From Symbiodinium natans (taxonomy: Eukaryota > Sar > Dinophyceae > Suessiales > Symbiodiniaceae), in the NCBI GenBank assembly GCA_905221605.1, contig CAJNDS010000808.1, positions 1-57,500 of the forward strand: a stretch of 57,500 nucleotides of DNA, in the 5' to 3' direction. Positions 1-9,436 of the stretch are shown one piece after another. Position 1 is the first letter of the stretch; each line of letters starts with the position of its first letter. The position numbers and the translations under genes are program-made. A model generated the notes under the pieces. It did no database searches and was not told where the DNA came from. It worked only from the letters and a program-made list of their open reading frames with translations.

Positions 1-136
1 CCTAAACCCTAAACCCTAAACCCTAAACCCTAAACCCTAAACCCTAAACCCTAAACCCTAAACCCTAAACCCTAAACCCTAAACCCTAAACCCTAAACCC
101 TAAACCCTAAACCCTAAACCCTAAACCCTAAACCCT
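1..136. repeat. Terminal telomere array (CCCTAAA)n
   Basis: About 19 perfect CCCTAAA heptamers begin at the first base. The C-rich strand runs 5' to 3' into the chromosome, so the complementary TTTAGGG strand would end 3' at the left edge, which is the correct polarity for a telomere. The array stops abruptly at CCCTCAAGACG. The full telomere is probably longer and truncated by the assembly edge. Confidence 0.97.
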
Positions 137-317
137 CAAGACGAAATAAATAGAAATTGTATGTGGTATCATTCTGAATTTCCCAAGTTATTTGTCTAAA
201 CAGCTGACAAGCAGAGTTTGAGTAAACTAATCCAAAACGCTTCTGGGAGGCCGAGTTTAAGTAAATTGATTCAAAATACTACTGGAGGCAAAATATTCAA
301 TTTACATAACTTGCCTC

Positions 318-772
318 CCCTGACCTCCCCCGCCCCCCCCTCCCCGGCCCCCCCTCCAAACCCCCTCCCGCCCTTTTCGGTCCCTTTCGGCCCCTCTTGA
401 CCCTCTCCGCGCTCAGCAAAACCTTTGTTCCCTTCCCACAGCCGCCCCCCGCCCCACACCGCCCCAGCCCTCCCACCCCCCCCCCCCGCCCCCCCCCCTC
501 CCCCCCCCCCCCCTCCCCCCCCCCTCCCCCTCCCCCCCCCCTCCCCCCCCCTCCCCCCCCTCCTCCCCCCCCCCCCTCCCCCCCCTCCGCGCCCCCCCCC
601 CTGCGCCCCCCTCCGCCCCACCCCCGCCCCCTCCCCCCTCCCCCCCCCTCCCCTCCCCCCCCCCTCCCACCCCCTCCCCCCCTCCCCCCCCCCCCCGCTC
701 CCCCCCCCCTTCCCTCCATTTCCCCCCCCTTCCCCCTTCCCCCCCTTTTCCCCCCCCCCCCTTCCCCCCAGT
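318..772. repeat. Poly-C / CT polypyrimidine tract, copy 1
   Basis: About 450 bases are almost entirely C with scattered T and occasional G or A, in C runs of 6-14. The complementary strand is correspondingly G-rich. It produces apparent Pro-rich frames on plus and Gly-rich frames on minus; these have no domain content and are not genes. The tract differs in length and pattern from its partner at 2159-2615, while the flanks are nearly identical. Confidence 0.9.
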
Positions 773-777
773 TTTGA

Positions 778-1605
778 GGTGTGCGAGTTAATTTTGAGCT
801 CCGGGAGCTCATTTCTATTATTTTGAGCTCTGGGAGCAATTTTGAGAGCTCTAAGTCCGGGAGTTAATTTTGAGCTCTGCAAGCTAATTTTGAGCTCTCG
901 AGCTAATTTTAAGCTTTGGGAATTAAAATTTTGAGCTGGGAGTTAATTTTGAGCTCTAAGTTTGAGCTCCGGGAGCTAATTTTGAGCTCTGGGAGCTAAT
1001 TTTGAGCTCCAAGAGCTAATTTTGAACTCCGGGAGTTAAGTTTAAGCTCCGGGAGCTAATTTTGAGCCCTGGGAGTTTATTTGAGCTCCGGGAGCTAGTT
1101 TTACTCTTTGGGAGCTAATTTTGAGCTCCAAGAGCTAATTTTTGGCTCGGGGAGTTAATTTTGAGCTTCGGGAGCTAATTTTGAGCTCTGGAGCCAGCAT
1201 TTTCAGCTTTGGAAGCTAATTTTGAGCTCCGGCAGCTAATTTTGCGCTCCGGGAGCTAATTTCAAGCTTTGGGAGCTAATTTTGAGCTGCGGGAGCTAAT
1301 TTTGTGCTCCGGGAGCTAATTTTAAGCTCCGGGAGCTAATTTTGAGCTCCGGGAGCTAATTTTGAGCTCCAAGACCAATTGAGCTCTGGGAGCTAATTTT
1401 GAGCTCCGGGAGCTAATTTTGAGCTTTGGGAGCTAATTTTGAGCTCTGGGAGCTAATTTTGAGCTCTGGGAGCTTATTTGAGCTCCGGGAGCTAATTTTA
1501 AGCTTTGGGAGCTAATTTTGAGCTCCAGGAGCTAATTTTGAGGTCCGACAGCTCATTTTGAGCAATTTTGAGCTTTGAGAGCTAATTTTAAGCTCCAGGA
1601 CCTAC
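778..1605. repeat. 20-bp dyad tandem repeat, copy 1
   Basis: Roughly 35-40 copies of a 20-bp unit, consensus TTTTGAGCTCCGGGAGCTAA, with substitutions and a few indels. Each unit contains the near-palindrome AGCTCC-G-GGAGCT, so the array is a regular series of short potential hairpins separated by T-rich spacers. Confidence 0.9.
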
Positions 1606-1649
1606 CCCCCCCCCACGCCGACCCTAAAACCTAATATCTAAAAAAAAAA

Positions 1650-1729
1650 CTTTCGCTCAAAACTTTCGCACAAAACTTTCGCACAAAACTTTCGCTCAAA
1701 ACTTTCGCTCAAAACTTTCGCTCAAAACT
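1650..1729. repeat. 13-bp tandem repeat, copy 1
   Basis: Six or so copies of a 13-bp unit (AAAACTTTCGCTC, variant ...GCAC) directly before the next telomere array. The same short array is at 3492-3573 in the second copy. Confidence 0.88.
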
Positions 1730-1760
1730 TATTGGGACCCAAACCCTATACAATTTCTAT

Positions 1761-1977
1761 AAACCCTAAACCCTAAACCCTAAACCCTAAACCCTAAACC
1801 CTAAACCCTAAACCCTAAACCCTAAACCCTAAACCCTAAACCCTAAACCCTAAACCCTAATCCCTAATCCCTAAACCCTAAACCCTAAACCCTAAACCCT
1901 AAACCCTAACCCCTCACCCCTAAACCCTAAACCCTAAACCCTAAACCCTAAACCCTAAACCCTAAACCCTAAACCCT
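1761..1977. repeat. Interstitial telomere array 2
   Basis: About 31 CCCTAAA heptamers in the same orientation as the terminal array, with a few variants near 1858-1920 (CCCTAAT, CCCTAAC, CCCTCAC). It ends at the same CCCTCAAGACG junction as the terminal array, so junction and unit were duplicated together. Confidence 0.96.
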
Positions 1978-2158
1978 CAAGACGAAATAAATAGAAATTG
2001 TATGTGGTATCATTCTGAATTTCCCAAGTTATTTGTCTAAACAGCTGACCAGCAGAGTTTGAGTAAACTAATCCAAAACGCTTCTGGGAGGCCGAGTTTA
2101 AGTAAATTGATTCAAAATACTACTGGAGGCAAAATATTCAATTTACATAACTTGCCTC

Positions 2159-2615
2159 CCCTGACCTCCCCCGCCCCCCCCTCCCCGGCCCCCCCTCCAA
2201 ACCCCCTCCCGCCCTTTTCGGTCCCTTTCGGCCCCTCTTGACCCTCTCCGCGCTCAGCAAAACCTTTGTTCCCTTCCCAAAGCCGCCCCCCTCCCCACCC
2301 CGCCCCAGCCCTTCCACCCCCCCCCCTCCCCCCCCCTCCCCCCCCCCGCCCCCCCCCCCGCCCCCCCCCGCCCCCCCCCCTCCCCCCCCCCCCCTCCCCC
2401 CCCTCCCCCCCCCTCCTCCCCCCCCGCCCCCCTCCCCCCCCCCCCACCCCCCCCTCCCCCCCCCCCTCCCCCCCCCCTCCCCCCCCTCCCCCCCCCTCCC
2501 CCCCCCCGCCTTCCCCCCCCCTCCCCCCCCTCCCCCCCCCCCCCCCCCGCTCCCCCCCCCCTTCCCCCCCCTTTCCCCCCTTCCCCCCCTTTCCCCCCCC
2601 CCCCCTTCCCCCCAG
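2159..2615. repeat. Poly-C / CT polypyrimidine tract, copy 2
   Basis: Counterpart of 318-772. Almost pure C with T interruptions; order and length of the C runs differ from copy 1 while the flanking sequence is conserved. Confidence 0.9.
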
Positions 2616-2616
2616 T

Positions 2617-3450
2617 TTTGAGGTGTGCGAGTTAATTTTGAGCTCCGGGAGCTCATTTTCTATTATTTTGAGCTCTGGGAGCAATTTTGAGCTCTAAGTC
2701 CGGGAGTTAATTTTGAGCTCTGCAAGCTAATTTTGAGCTCTCGAGCTAATTTTAAGCTTTGGGAATTAAAATTTTGAGCTGGGAGTTAATTTTGAGCTCT
2801 AAGTTTGAGCTCCGGGAGCTAATTTTGAGCTCTGGGAGCTAATTTTGAGCTCCAAGAGCTAATTTTGAACTCCGGGAGTTAAGTTTAAGCTCCGGGAGCT
2901 AATTTTGAGCCCTGGGAGTTTATTTGAGCTCCGGGAGCTAGTTTTACTCTTTGGGAGCTAATTTTGAGCTCCAAGAGCTAATTTTTAGCTCGGGGAGTTA
3001 ATTTTGAGCTTCGGGAGCTAATTTTGAGCTCTGGAGCCAGCATTTTCAGCTTTGGAAGCTAATTTTGAGCTCCGGCAGCTAATTTTGCGCTCCGGGAGCT
3101 AATTTCAAGCTTTGGGAGCTAATTTTGAGCTGCGGGAGCTAATTTTGTGCTCCGGGAGCTAATTTTAAGCTCCGGGAGCTAATTTTGAGCTCCGGGAGCT
3201 AATTTTGAGCTCCAAGACCAATTGAGCTCTGGGAGCTAATTTTGAGCTCCGGGAGCTAATTTTGAGCTTTGGGAGCTAATTTTGAGCTCTGGGAGCTAAT
3301 TTTGAGCTCTGGGAGCTTATTTGAGCTCCGGGAGCTAATTTTAAGCTTTGGGAGCTAATTTTGAGCTCCAGGAGCTAATTTTGAGGTCCGACAGCTCATT
3401 TTGAGCAATTTTGAGCTTTGAGAGCTAATTTTAAGCTCCAGGACCTACCC
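2617..3450. repeat. 20-bp dyad tandem repeat, copy 2
   Basis: Counterpart of 778-1605, aligned unit for unit with it and with the same irregular units in the same order. Confidence 0.9.
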
Positions 3451-3603
3451 CCCCCCCCACGCCGACCCTAAAACCTAATATCTAAAAAAAAAACTTTCGC
3501 TCAAAACTTTCGCACAAAACTTTCGCACAAAACTTTCGCTCAAAACTTTCGCTCAAAACTTTCGCTCAAAACTTATTGGGACCCAAACCCTATACAATTT
3601 CTA

Positions 3604-4025
3604 TAAACCCTAAACCCTAAACCCTAAACCCTAAACCCTAAACCCTAAACCCTAAACCCTAAACCCTAAACCCTAAACCCTAAACCCTAAACCCTAAACC
3701 CTAAACCCTAAACCCTAAACCCTAAACCCTAAACCCTAAACCCTAAACCTACACCCTAACCCCTAAACCCTAAACCCTACACCTAAACCCTAACCCTAAA
3801 CCCTAATCCTCAACCCTAAACCCGAAACCCTAAACCCTAAACCCTAAACCCTAAACCCGAACCCTAAACCCCTACCCCTAAACCCCTAACCCCATACACC
3901 CTAAACCCTAACCCTAAACCCTAACCCCTAAACCTAAACCCTAAAACCCCTAAACCCTAAACCCTAAACCCTACACCTAAACCTACACCCTAACCCTAAA
4001 CCCTAACCCTAAACCCAAACCCAAC
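3604..4025. repeat. Interstitial telomere array 3, decaying
   Basis: Perfect CCCTAAA repeats run to about 3747 and then degenerate (CCTACACC, CCCTAACC, CCCCTAAA, CCCGAAA) up to 4025. The outer part is clean and the inner part eroded, so the inner repeats look older. Confidence 0.93.
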
Positions 4026-4052
4026 CCGCGATCCCCTGTCTAGGGATCGCGG
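4026..4052. other. Perfect hairpin at telomere/minisatellite boundary
   Basis: CCGCGATCCC (4026-4035) is followed by a 7-nt loop and its exact reverse complement GGGATCGCGG (4043-4052). It sits where the degenerate telomere repeats end and ~150 bp before the 31-bp minisatellite. Confidence 0.85.
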
Positions 4053-4204
4053 AAAGGTTGTGGAGTGTACACGACACAACAAAGACAACTTACTTTACAG
4101 GACACGAAACGTTAAGGTCAGCTTGCACTTGCGGACCTAGCCCTGACACAAAGAGAACCCCAAACCCTGGCTGACAAGCCCTAACCCAAAACTCAACGTT
4201 TGGG

Positions 4205-6935
4205 TTTGGGGGGTCCAAACCTGGAAACCTGCACGTTTTGAGGTCCAAACCTGGAAACCTGCACGTTTTGGGGGTCCAAACCTGGAAACCTGCACGTTTT
4301 GGGGGGTCCAAACCTGGAAACCTGCACGTTTTGGGGGGTCCAAACCTGGAAACCTGCACGTTTGGGGGGTCCAAACCTGGAAACCTGCACGTTTTGGGGG
4401 GTCCAAACCTGGAAACCTGCACGTTTTGGGGGTCCAAACCTGGAAACCTGCACGTTTTGGTGGTCCAAACCTGGAAACCTGCACCTTTTGGAGGGTCCAA
4501 ACCTGGAAACCTGCACGTTTTGGGGGGTCCAAACCTGGAAACCTGCACGTTTTGGGGGTCCAAACCTGGAAACCTGCACGTTTTGGGTGTCCAAACCTGG
4601 AAACCTGCACGTTTTGGGGGTCCAAACCTGGAAACCTGCACGTTTTGGGTGTCCAAACCTGGAAACCTGCACGTTTTGGGGGGTCCAAACCTGGAAACCT
4701 GCACGCTTTGGGGGTCCAAACCTGGAAACCTGCACGTTTTGGGGGTCCAAACCTGGAAACCTGCCGTTTTGGGGGTCCAAACCTGGAAACCTGCACGTCT
4801 TGGGGGTCCAAACCTGGAAACCTGCATGTTTTGGGGGTCCAAACCTGGAAACCTGCACGTTTTGGGGCTCCAAACCTGGCAACCTGCACGTTTTGGGGGT
4901 CCAAACCTGGAGGGTGAAACCTTGCGACGTTCTGGGGGTACAAACCTGGAAACTGCACGTTGGGGGGTCAAAACCTGGACACCTGCAAGTTTGGGGGGGT
5001 CCAAACCTGAAAACCTGCCACAAATTGGGGGTCAAACCGGAAACCTGCACGGTTGGGGGGTCAAACGGAAGCTGCACGTTTTTTTTGTGGGGGGGGGGTC
5101 CAAACCTGGAAGCCTGCACGTTTTGGGGGTCCAAACCTGGAAACCTGCACGTTTTGGTCGTCCAAACCTGGAAACCTGCACGTTTTGGGGGTCCAAACCT
5201 GGAAACCTGCACGTTTTTGGGGTCCAAACCTGGAAACTTGCACGTTTTGGGGGTCCAAACCTGGAAACCTGCACGTTTTGGGGGTCCAAACCTGGGAAAC
5301 CTGCACGGTCCAAACCTGGAAACCTGCACGTTTTGGGGGTCCGAACCTGGAAACCTGCACGTTTTGTCCAAACCTGGAAACCTGCACGTTTTGGGGGTCC
5401 AAACCTGGAAACCTGCACGTTTTGGTGGGTCCAAACCTGGAAACCTGCACGTTTTGGGGGGTCCAAACCTGGAAACCTGCACGTTTTGGGGGGTCCAAAC
5501 CTGGAAACCTGCACGTTTTCGGGGGTCCAAACCTGGAAACCTGCACGTTTTGGGGGGTCCAAACCTGGAAACCTGCACGTTTTGGGGGTCCAAACCTGGA
5601 AACCTGCACGTTTTGGTGGTCCAAACCTGGAAACACGTTTTGGGGGGTCCAAACCTGGAAACCTGCACGTTTTGGGGGCTCCAAACCTGGAAACCTGCAC
5701 GTTTTGGGGATCCAAACCTGGAAACCTGCACGTTTTGGGGGTCCAAACCTGGAAACCTGCACATTTTGATGTTCCAAACCTGGAAACCTGCACGTTTTGG
5801 GGGTCCAAACCTGGAAACCTGCACGTTTTGGGAGTCCAAACCTGGAAACCTGCACGTTTTGGGGGTCCAAACCTGGAAACCTGCACGTTTTGGGGCTCCA
5901 AACCTGGAAACCTGCGCGTTTGGGGGGTCCAAACCTGGAAACCTTCACGTTGGGGGGTCCAAACCTGGAAACCTGCACGTTTTGGGGGGTCCAAACCTGG
6001 AAACCTGCACGTTTTGGGGGTCCAAACCTGGAAACCTGCACGTTTTGGGGGGTCCAAACCTAGAAACCTGCACGTTTTGGGGGTCCAAACCTGGAAACCT
6101 GCACGTTTTGGGGGGTCCAAACCTGCACGTTTTGGGGGTCAAAACCTGGAAACCTGCACGTTTTGGGGGTCCAAACCTGGAAACCTGGAAACCTGCACGT
6201 TTTGGGGATCCAAACCTGGAAACCTGCACGTTTTGGGGGTCCGAACCTGGAAACCTGCACGTTTTGGTGGTCCAAACCTGGAAACCTGCATGTTTTAGGG
6301 GGTCCAAACCTGGAAACCTGCACGTTTTGGGGTCCAAACCGGGAAACCTGCACGTTTTGGGGGTCCGAACCTGGAAACCTGCACGTTTTGGTGGTCCAAA
6401 CCTGGAAACCTGCACGTTTTGGGGGGTCCAAACCCGGAAACCTGCACATTTTGGGGGGTCCAAACCTGGAAACCTGCACGTTTTGGGGCTCCAAACCTGG
6501 AAACCTGCACGTTTTGGGGGTCCAAACCTGGAAACCTGCACGTTTTGGGGGTCCAAACCTGGAAACCTGCACGTTTTTGGGGTCCAAACCTGGAAACCTG
6601 CACGTTTTTGGGGTCCAAACCTGGAAACCTGCACGTTTTGGGGGTCCAAACCGGGAAACCTGCACGTTTTGGGGGGTCCAAACCTGGAAACCTGTACGTT
6701 TTGGGGGTCCAAACCTGGAAACCTGCACGTTTTGGGGGTCCAAACCTGGAAAACCGCACGTTTTTGGTTTCCAACCGGAAAACTGCACGGTTTTGGGGGG
6801 TCCAAGACCTGGAACCTCACGTTTTGGGGTCCAAACCTGGAAACCTGCACGTTTTGGGGTCCAAACCTGGAAACCTGCACGTTTTGGGGGTCCCAAACCT
6901 GGAAACCTGCACGTTTGGGGGGTCCAAACCTTGAC
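4205..6935. repeat. ~31-bp minisatellite array (~88 copies)
   Basis: Tandem units begin GGTCCAAACCTGGAAACCTG, then CACGTTTT and a run of 3-6 G. Unit length varies from 30 to 32 bp through the G run and averages 31. Because 31 is not a multiple of 3 and the unit contains no stop in any frame, long apparent frames arise on both strands (up to 922 codons, 4299-7067 plus). They cycle through the same three translations (SKPGNLHVLG, VQTWKPARFG, GPNLETCTFW). Units between 4900 and 5090 are the most degenerate. Confidence 0.95.
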
Positions 6936-7011
6936 GTTTGGCGAGCCCCGGCCTTGAAAGGTGATTTAAGGTCTGGGTGGTTTTTGGGGTGGGATCGACA
7001 GCCGGCCGCGC

Positions 7012-7048
7012 GTATGTTGGTGCCTTTTTCTTTTCGGCACCAACATAC
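7012..7048. other. Perfect hairpin at minisatellite/telomere boundary
   Basis: GTATGTTGGTGCC (7012-7024), an 11-nt T-rich loop, then the exact reverse complement GGCACCAACATAC (7036-7048). It lies 24 bp before the next telomere array and mirrors the position of the hairpin at 4026-4052. Confidence 0.88.
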
Positions 7049-7071
7049 AACTAAAGCGACACCCTAAACCC

Positions 7072-7198
7072 TAAACCCTAAACCCTAAACCCTAAACCCT
7101 AAACCCTAAACCCTAAACCCTAAACCCTAAACCCTAAACCCTAAACCCTAAACCCTAAACCCTAAAAACCCTAAACCCTAAAACCCTAAACCCTAAAC
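7072..7198. repeat. Interstitial telomere array 4
   Basis: About 18 CCCTAAA units in the same orientation as the terminus, with two AAAACCC variants near the inner end (around 7163 and 7181). Confidence 0.96.
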
Positions 7199-7205
7199 TC
7201 TTAAG

Positions 7206-7230
7206 CTTAAGCCTGAGTGCTCAGCTTAAG
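7206..7230. other. CTTAAG hairpin, left edge of 400-bp repeat block
   Basis: CTTAAG-C-CTGAG, a TG loop, then CTCAG-CTTAAG: an 11-bp stem with one bulged C, immediately after telomere array 4. Confidence 0.8.
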
Positions 7231-7292
7231 CCTTCTTACGTACAGGAGCGTACCACACCTTGACGGGAATGTAAACAAATGACCTTCTAAGT

Positions 7293-7348
7293 CTTACCTA
7301 GAGGTAAATGGTAATTATAGAATATAATTACAGCCATTTACAGGTAAG
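7293..7348. other. 56-nt multi-segment hairpin, left copy
   Basis: Nested pairing segments: CTTACCT (7293-7299) with AGGTAAG (7342-7348), GTAAATGG with CCATTTAC, and TAATTATA with TATAATTA around a GAA loop, with small internal bulges. A second copy lies at 9162-9218, on the other side of the 400-bp repeats. Confidence 0.85.
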
Positions 7349-7437
7349 TGCATGTCTGTATACAAATATTCTTTAATATTTCTATAGACAGTACTGTCAG
7401 TATTAATACAAGTATTATTGTTAGCCCTAAACCCAGG

Positions 7438-9150
7438 TCATCAAACCCGGATCAGAAAATGGACCCTCGAGTGCTTGTGGCCAGCCAAAGGCCTTGGAGC
7501 CAAAAATTACTCGGGAACAGCGCGTTTTTCTTTGTCTGGCCTTGCTAAACCGTGGTGGAAGCCAAAAATTACTCCAAAACAGTGCGTTTCTCTTTGTGTG
7601 GCTTGTCTGAAGCTCTTTCGAAGGTCTGAAAAGCTCTTTCGAAGGTCTGAAGGAGGTTGAAAGCTTTTTCGAGATCCCAAGGAGGCTCCGTGAGGGGTAC
7701 CCCAGGATTCGGGAAAAATGGCTCGATTCCTAGTTAATTTTAAATAGATTTTAAATAGCGGAAATTACACCCTGATTTTCTAAAATTCTGGCCTTCTTGT
7801 CAGTAGCCCAGGAGAAGGTGAGCTCCCCTCTGCCTTGTCAAACCCGGATCAGAAAATAGACACTCGAGTGCTCGTGGCCAGCCAAAGGCCTTGGAGCCAA
7901 AAATTACTCGGGAACAGCGCGTTTTTCTTTGTCTGGCCTTGCTAAACCGTGGTGGAAGCCAAAAATTACTCCAAAACAGTGCGTTTCTCTTTGTGTGGCT
8001 TGTCTGAAGCTCTTTCGAAGGTCTGAACAGCTCTTTCGCAGGTCTGAAGGAGGCTGAAAGCTTTTTCGAGATCCCAAGGAGGCTCCGTGAGGGGTACCCC
8101 AGGATTCGGGAAAAATGGCTCGATTCCTAGTTAATTTTAAATAGGTTTTAAATAGCGGAAATTACCCCCTGATTTTCTAAAATTCTGGCCTTCTTGTCAG
8201 TAGCCCAGGAGAAGGTGAGCTCCCCTCTGCCTTGTCAAACCCGGATCAAAAAATAGACCCTCGAGTGCTCGTGGCCAGCCAAAGGCCTTGGAGCCAAAAA
8301 TTACTCGGGAACAGCGCGTTTTTCTTTGTCTGGCCTCGCTAAATCGTGGTGGAAGCCAAAAATTACTCCAAAACAGTGCGTTTCTCTTTGCGTGGCCTCT
8401 CTGAAGCTCTTTCGAAGGTCTGAAGGAGGCTGAAAGCTTTTTTGAAGGTCCCAGGGAGGCTCCGTGGGGGGTACCCCAGGATTCGGGAAAAATGGCTCGA
8501 TTCCCAATTAATTTTAAATAGCTTTTATATAGCGGAAATTACCCCCTCATTTTCTAAAATTCTGGCCTTCTTGTGGGGGTAGCCCAGGAAAGGGTAAGCC
8601 ACCCTAAGCCCCAGTCAAACCCGGATCAAAAAATGGACCCTCGAGCGCTCGTGGCCAGCCAAAGGCCTTGGAGCCAAAAATTACTCGGGAACAGCGCGTT
8701 TTCTTTGTCTGGCCTTGCTAAATCGTGGTTGAAGCCAAAAATGAAGCCCAGTCAAACCCGGATCAAAAAATGGACCCTCGAGTGCTCGTGGCCAGCCAAA
8801 TGCCTGGAGCCAAAAATTACTCGGGAACAACGCGTTTTTCCTTGTCTGGCCTTGCTAAATGGCTTCTCTGAAGCCACCCGAAGCCCCAGTCAAACCCGGA
8901 TCAAAAAATGGACCCTCGAGTGCTCGTGGCCAGCCAAATGCCTGGAGCCAAAAATTACTCGGGAACAGCACGTTTTTCTTTGTCTGGCCTTGCTAAATCG
9001 TGTGGTCTCTTTAAGTGCGTTTTTCTTTGTCTGGCCTTTCTAAATCGTGCTTGGAGCCAAAAATTACTCCAAAACAAGGCGTTTTTCTGTGTGGAGTACC
9101 CCACAGGAGGGGGTAAGCCCCCCTAAGCCACCCAAAGGCCTTAGCAAGCC
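7438..9150. repeat. ~400-bp tandem repeats (3 full, 3 truncated)
   Basis: Units start at TCAAACCCGGATCA near 7441, 7838, 8235, 8615, 8752 and 8890. The first three are 380-400 bp; the later ones are shortened to ~137 bp or truncated. Each full unit contains an internal doublet (GAGCCAAAAATTACTC, then GAAGCCAAAAATTACTCC) and ends with a GTACCCCAGGATTCGGG segment and an AT-rich stretch. Short frames of up to 156 codons are repeat artefacts. Confidence 0.92.
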
Positions 9151-9161
9151 GACTTTCTAGT

Positions 9162-9218
9162 CTTACCTAGAAGTAAATGGTAATTATGGAACATAATTAC
9201 AGCCATTTACTGTGTAAG
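9162..9218. other. 57-nt multi-segment hairpin, right copy
   Basis: Same fold as 7293-7348, in direct orientation and with matching flanks (GACTTTCTAGT before, GTGCATG after). The inner stem is TAATTATG-GAA-CATAATTA: relative to the left copy one base changed on each arm and pairing is kept. The outer stem is CTTAC/GTAAG. Confidence 0.85.
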
Positions 9219-9283
9219 TGCATGGTCTTTTGTTTCTCACATTTTCTGTAATCTCTTTACCAGACACTATTATCAATATTAGC

Positions 9284-9305
9284 GACGCTTAAGAACTTAA
9301 GCGTC
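9284..9305. other. CTTAAG hairpin, right edge of 400-bp repeat block
   Basis: GACGCTTAAG, an AA loop, then CTTAAGCGTC: a perfect 10-bp stem. It shares the CTTAAG core with the hairpin at 7206-7230, so the block between telomere arrays 4 and 5 is bracketed by similar foldbacks. Confidence 0.85.
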
Positions 9306-9436
9306 CTACAGATGCTTTGGGTGGCATCAAGGGGTGGGAGAAAGTAGAGCTCCATGTACATGACGGAACTCTTTTGCGCTGAAGGTTTCGGACGTCCGTC
9401 TCTCTTTCCATACACTACGCATGTTAAATCGACAAG

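Larger units (their letters stand above)
137..1760. repeat. Subtelomeric unit, copy 1
   Basis: This composite unit lies between two telomere arrays. In order it holds ~180 bp of ordinary sequence, a poly-C/CT tract, an array of ~20-bp dyad repeats and a short 13-bp repeat, ending at TTGGGACCCAA and TATACAATTTC. The whole unit recurs at 1978-3603 with only scattered single-base differences outside the C tract (for example TGACAAGCAG versus TGACCAGCAG). I see no coding potential; the open frames are low-complexity Pro/Gly translations. Confidence 0.93.
1978..3603. repeat. Subtelomeric unit, copy 2
   Basis: Second copy of the unit at 137-1760, offset by ~1841 bp at its start and ~1845 bp at its end. 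Sub-blocks are in the same order: poly-C tract 2159-2615, 20-bp dyad array 2617-3450, 13-bp repeat 3492-3573. Near-identity outside the C tract points to a recent duplication or ongoing homogenisation. Confidence 0.93.

Noticed and set aside
271-2697. Pro-rich and Gly-rich frames of up to 203 codons
   Set aside because: They are translations of the poly-C/CT tracts and their complements, duplicated with the subtelomeric unit.
4090-7067. Long open frames on both strands (922, 686, 579, 362, 326, 311 codons)
   Set aside because: All lie in the 31-bp minisatellite and cycle through the same three translations; they exist because the unit has no stop codons. No start, domain or codon signature supports a gene.
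7300-9050. Resemblance of the 400-bp repeats (minus strand, CCGAGTAATTTTTGGCTCCAAGG) to the dinoflagellate spliced leader
   Set aside because: The match needs several gaps and substitutions and lies inside a tandem repeat. I could identify no spliced-leader RNA fold or Sm site, so chance similarity of GGCTC words is more likely. An alignment with annotated SL RNA genes would decide.
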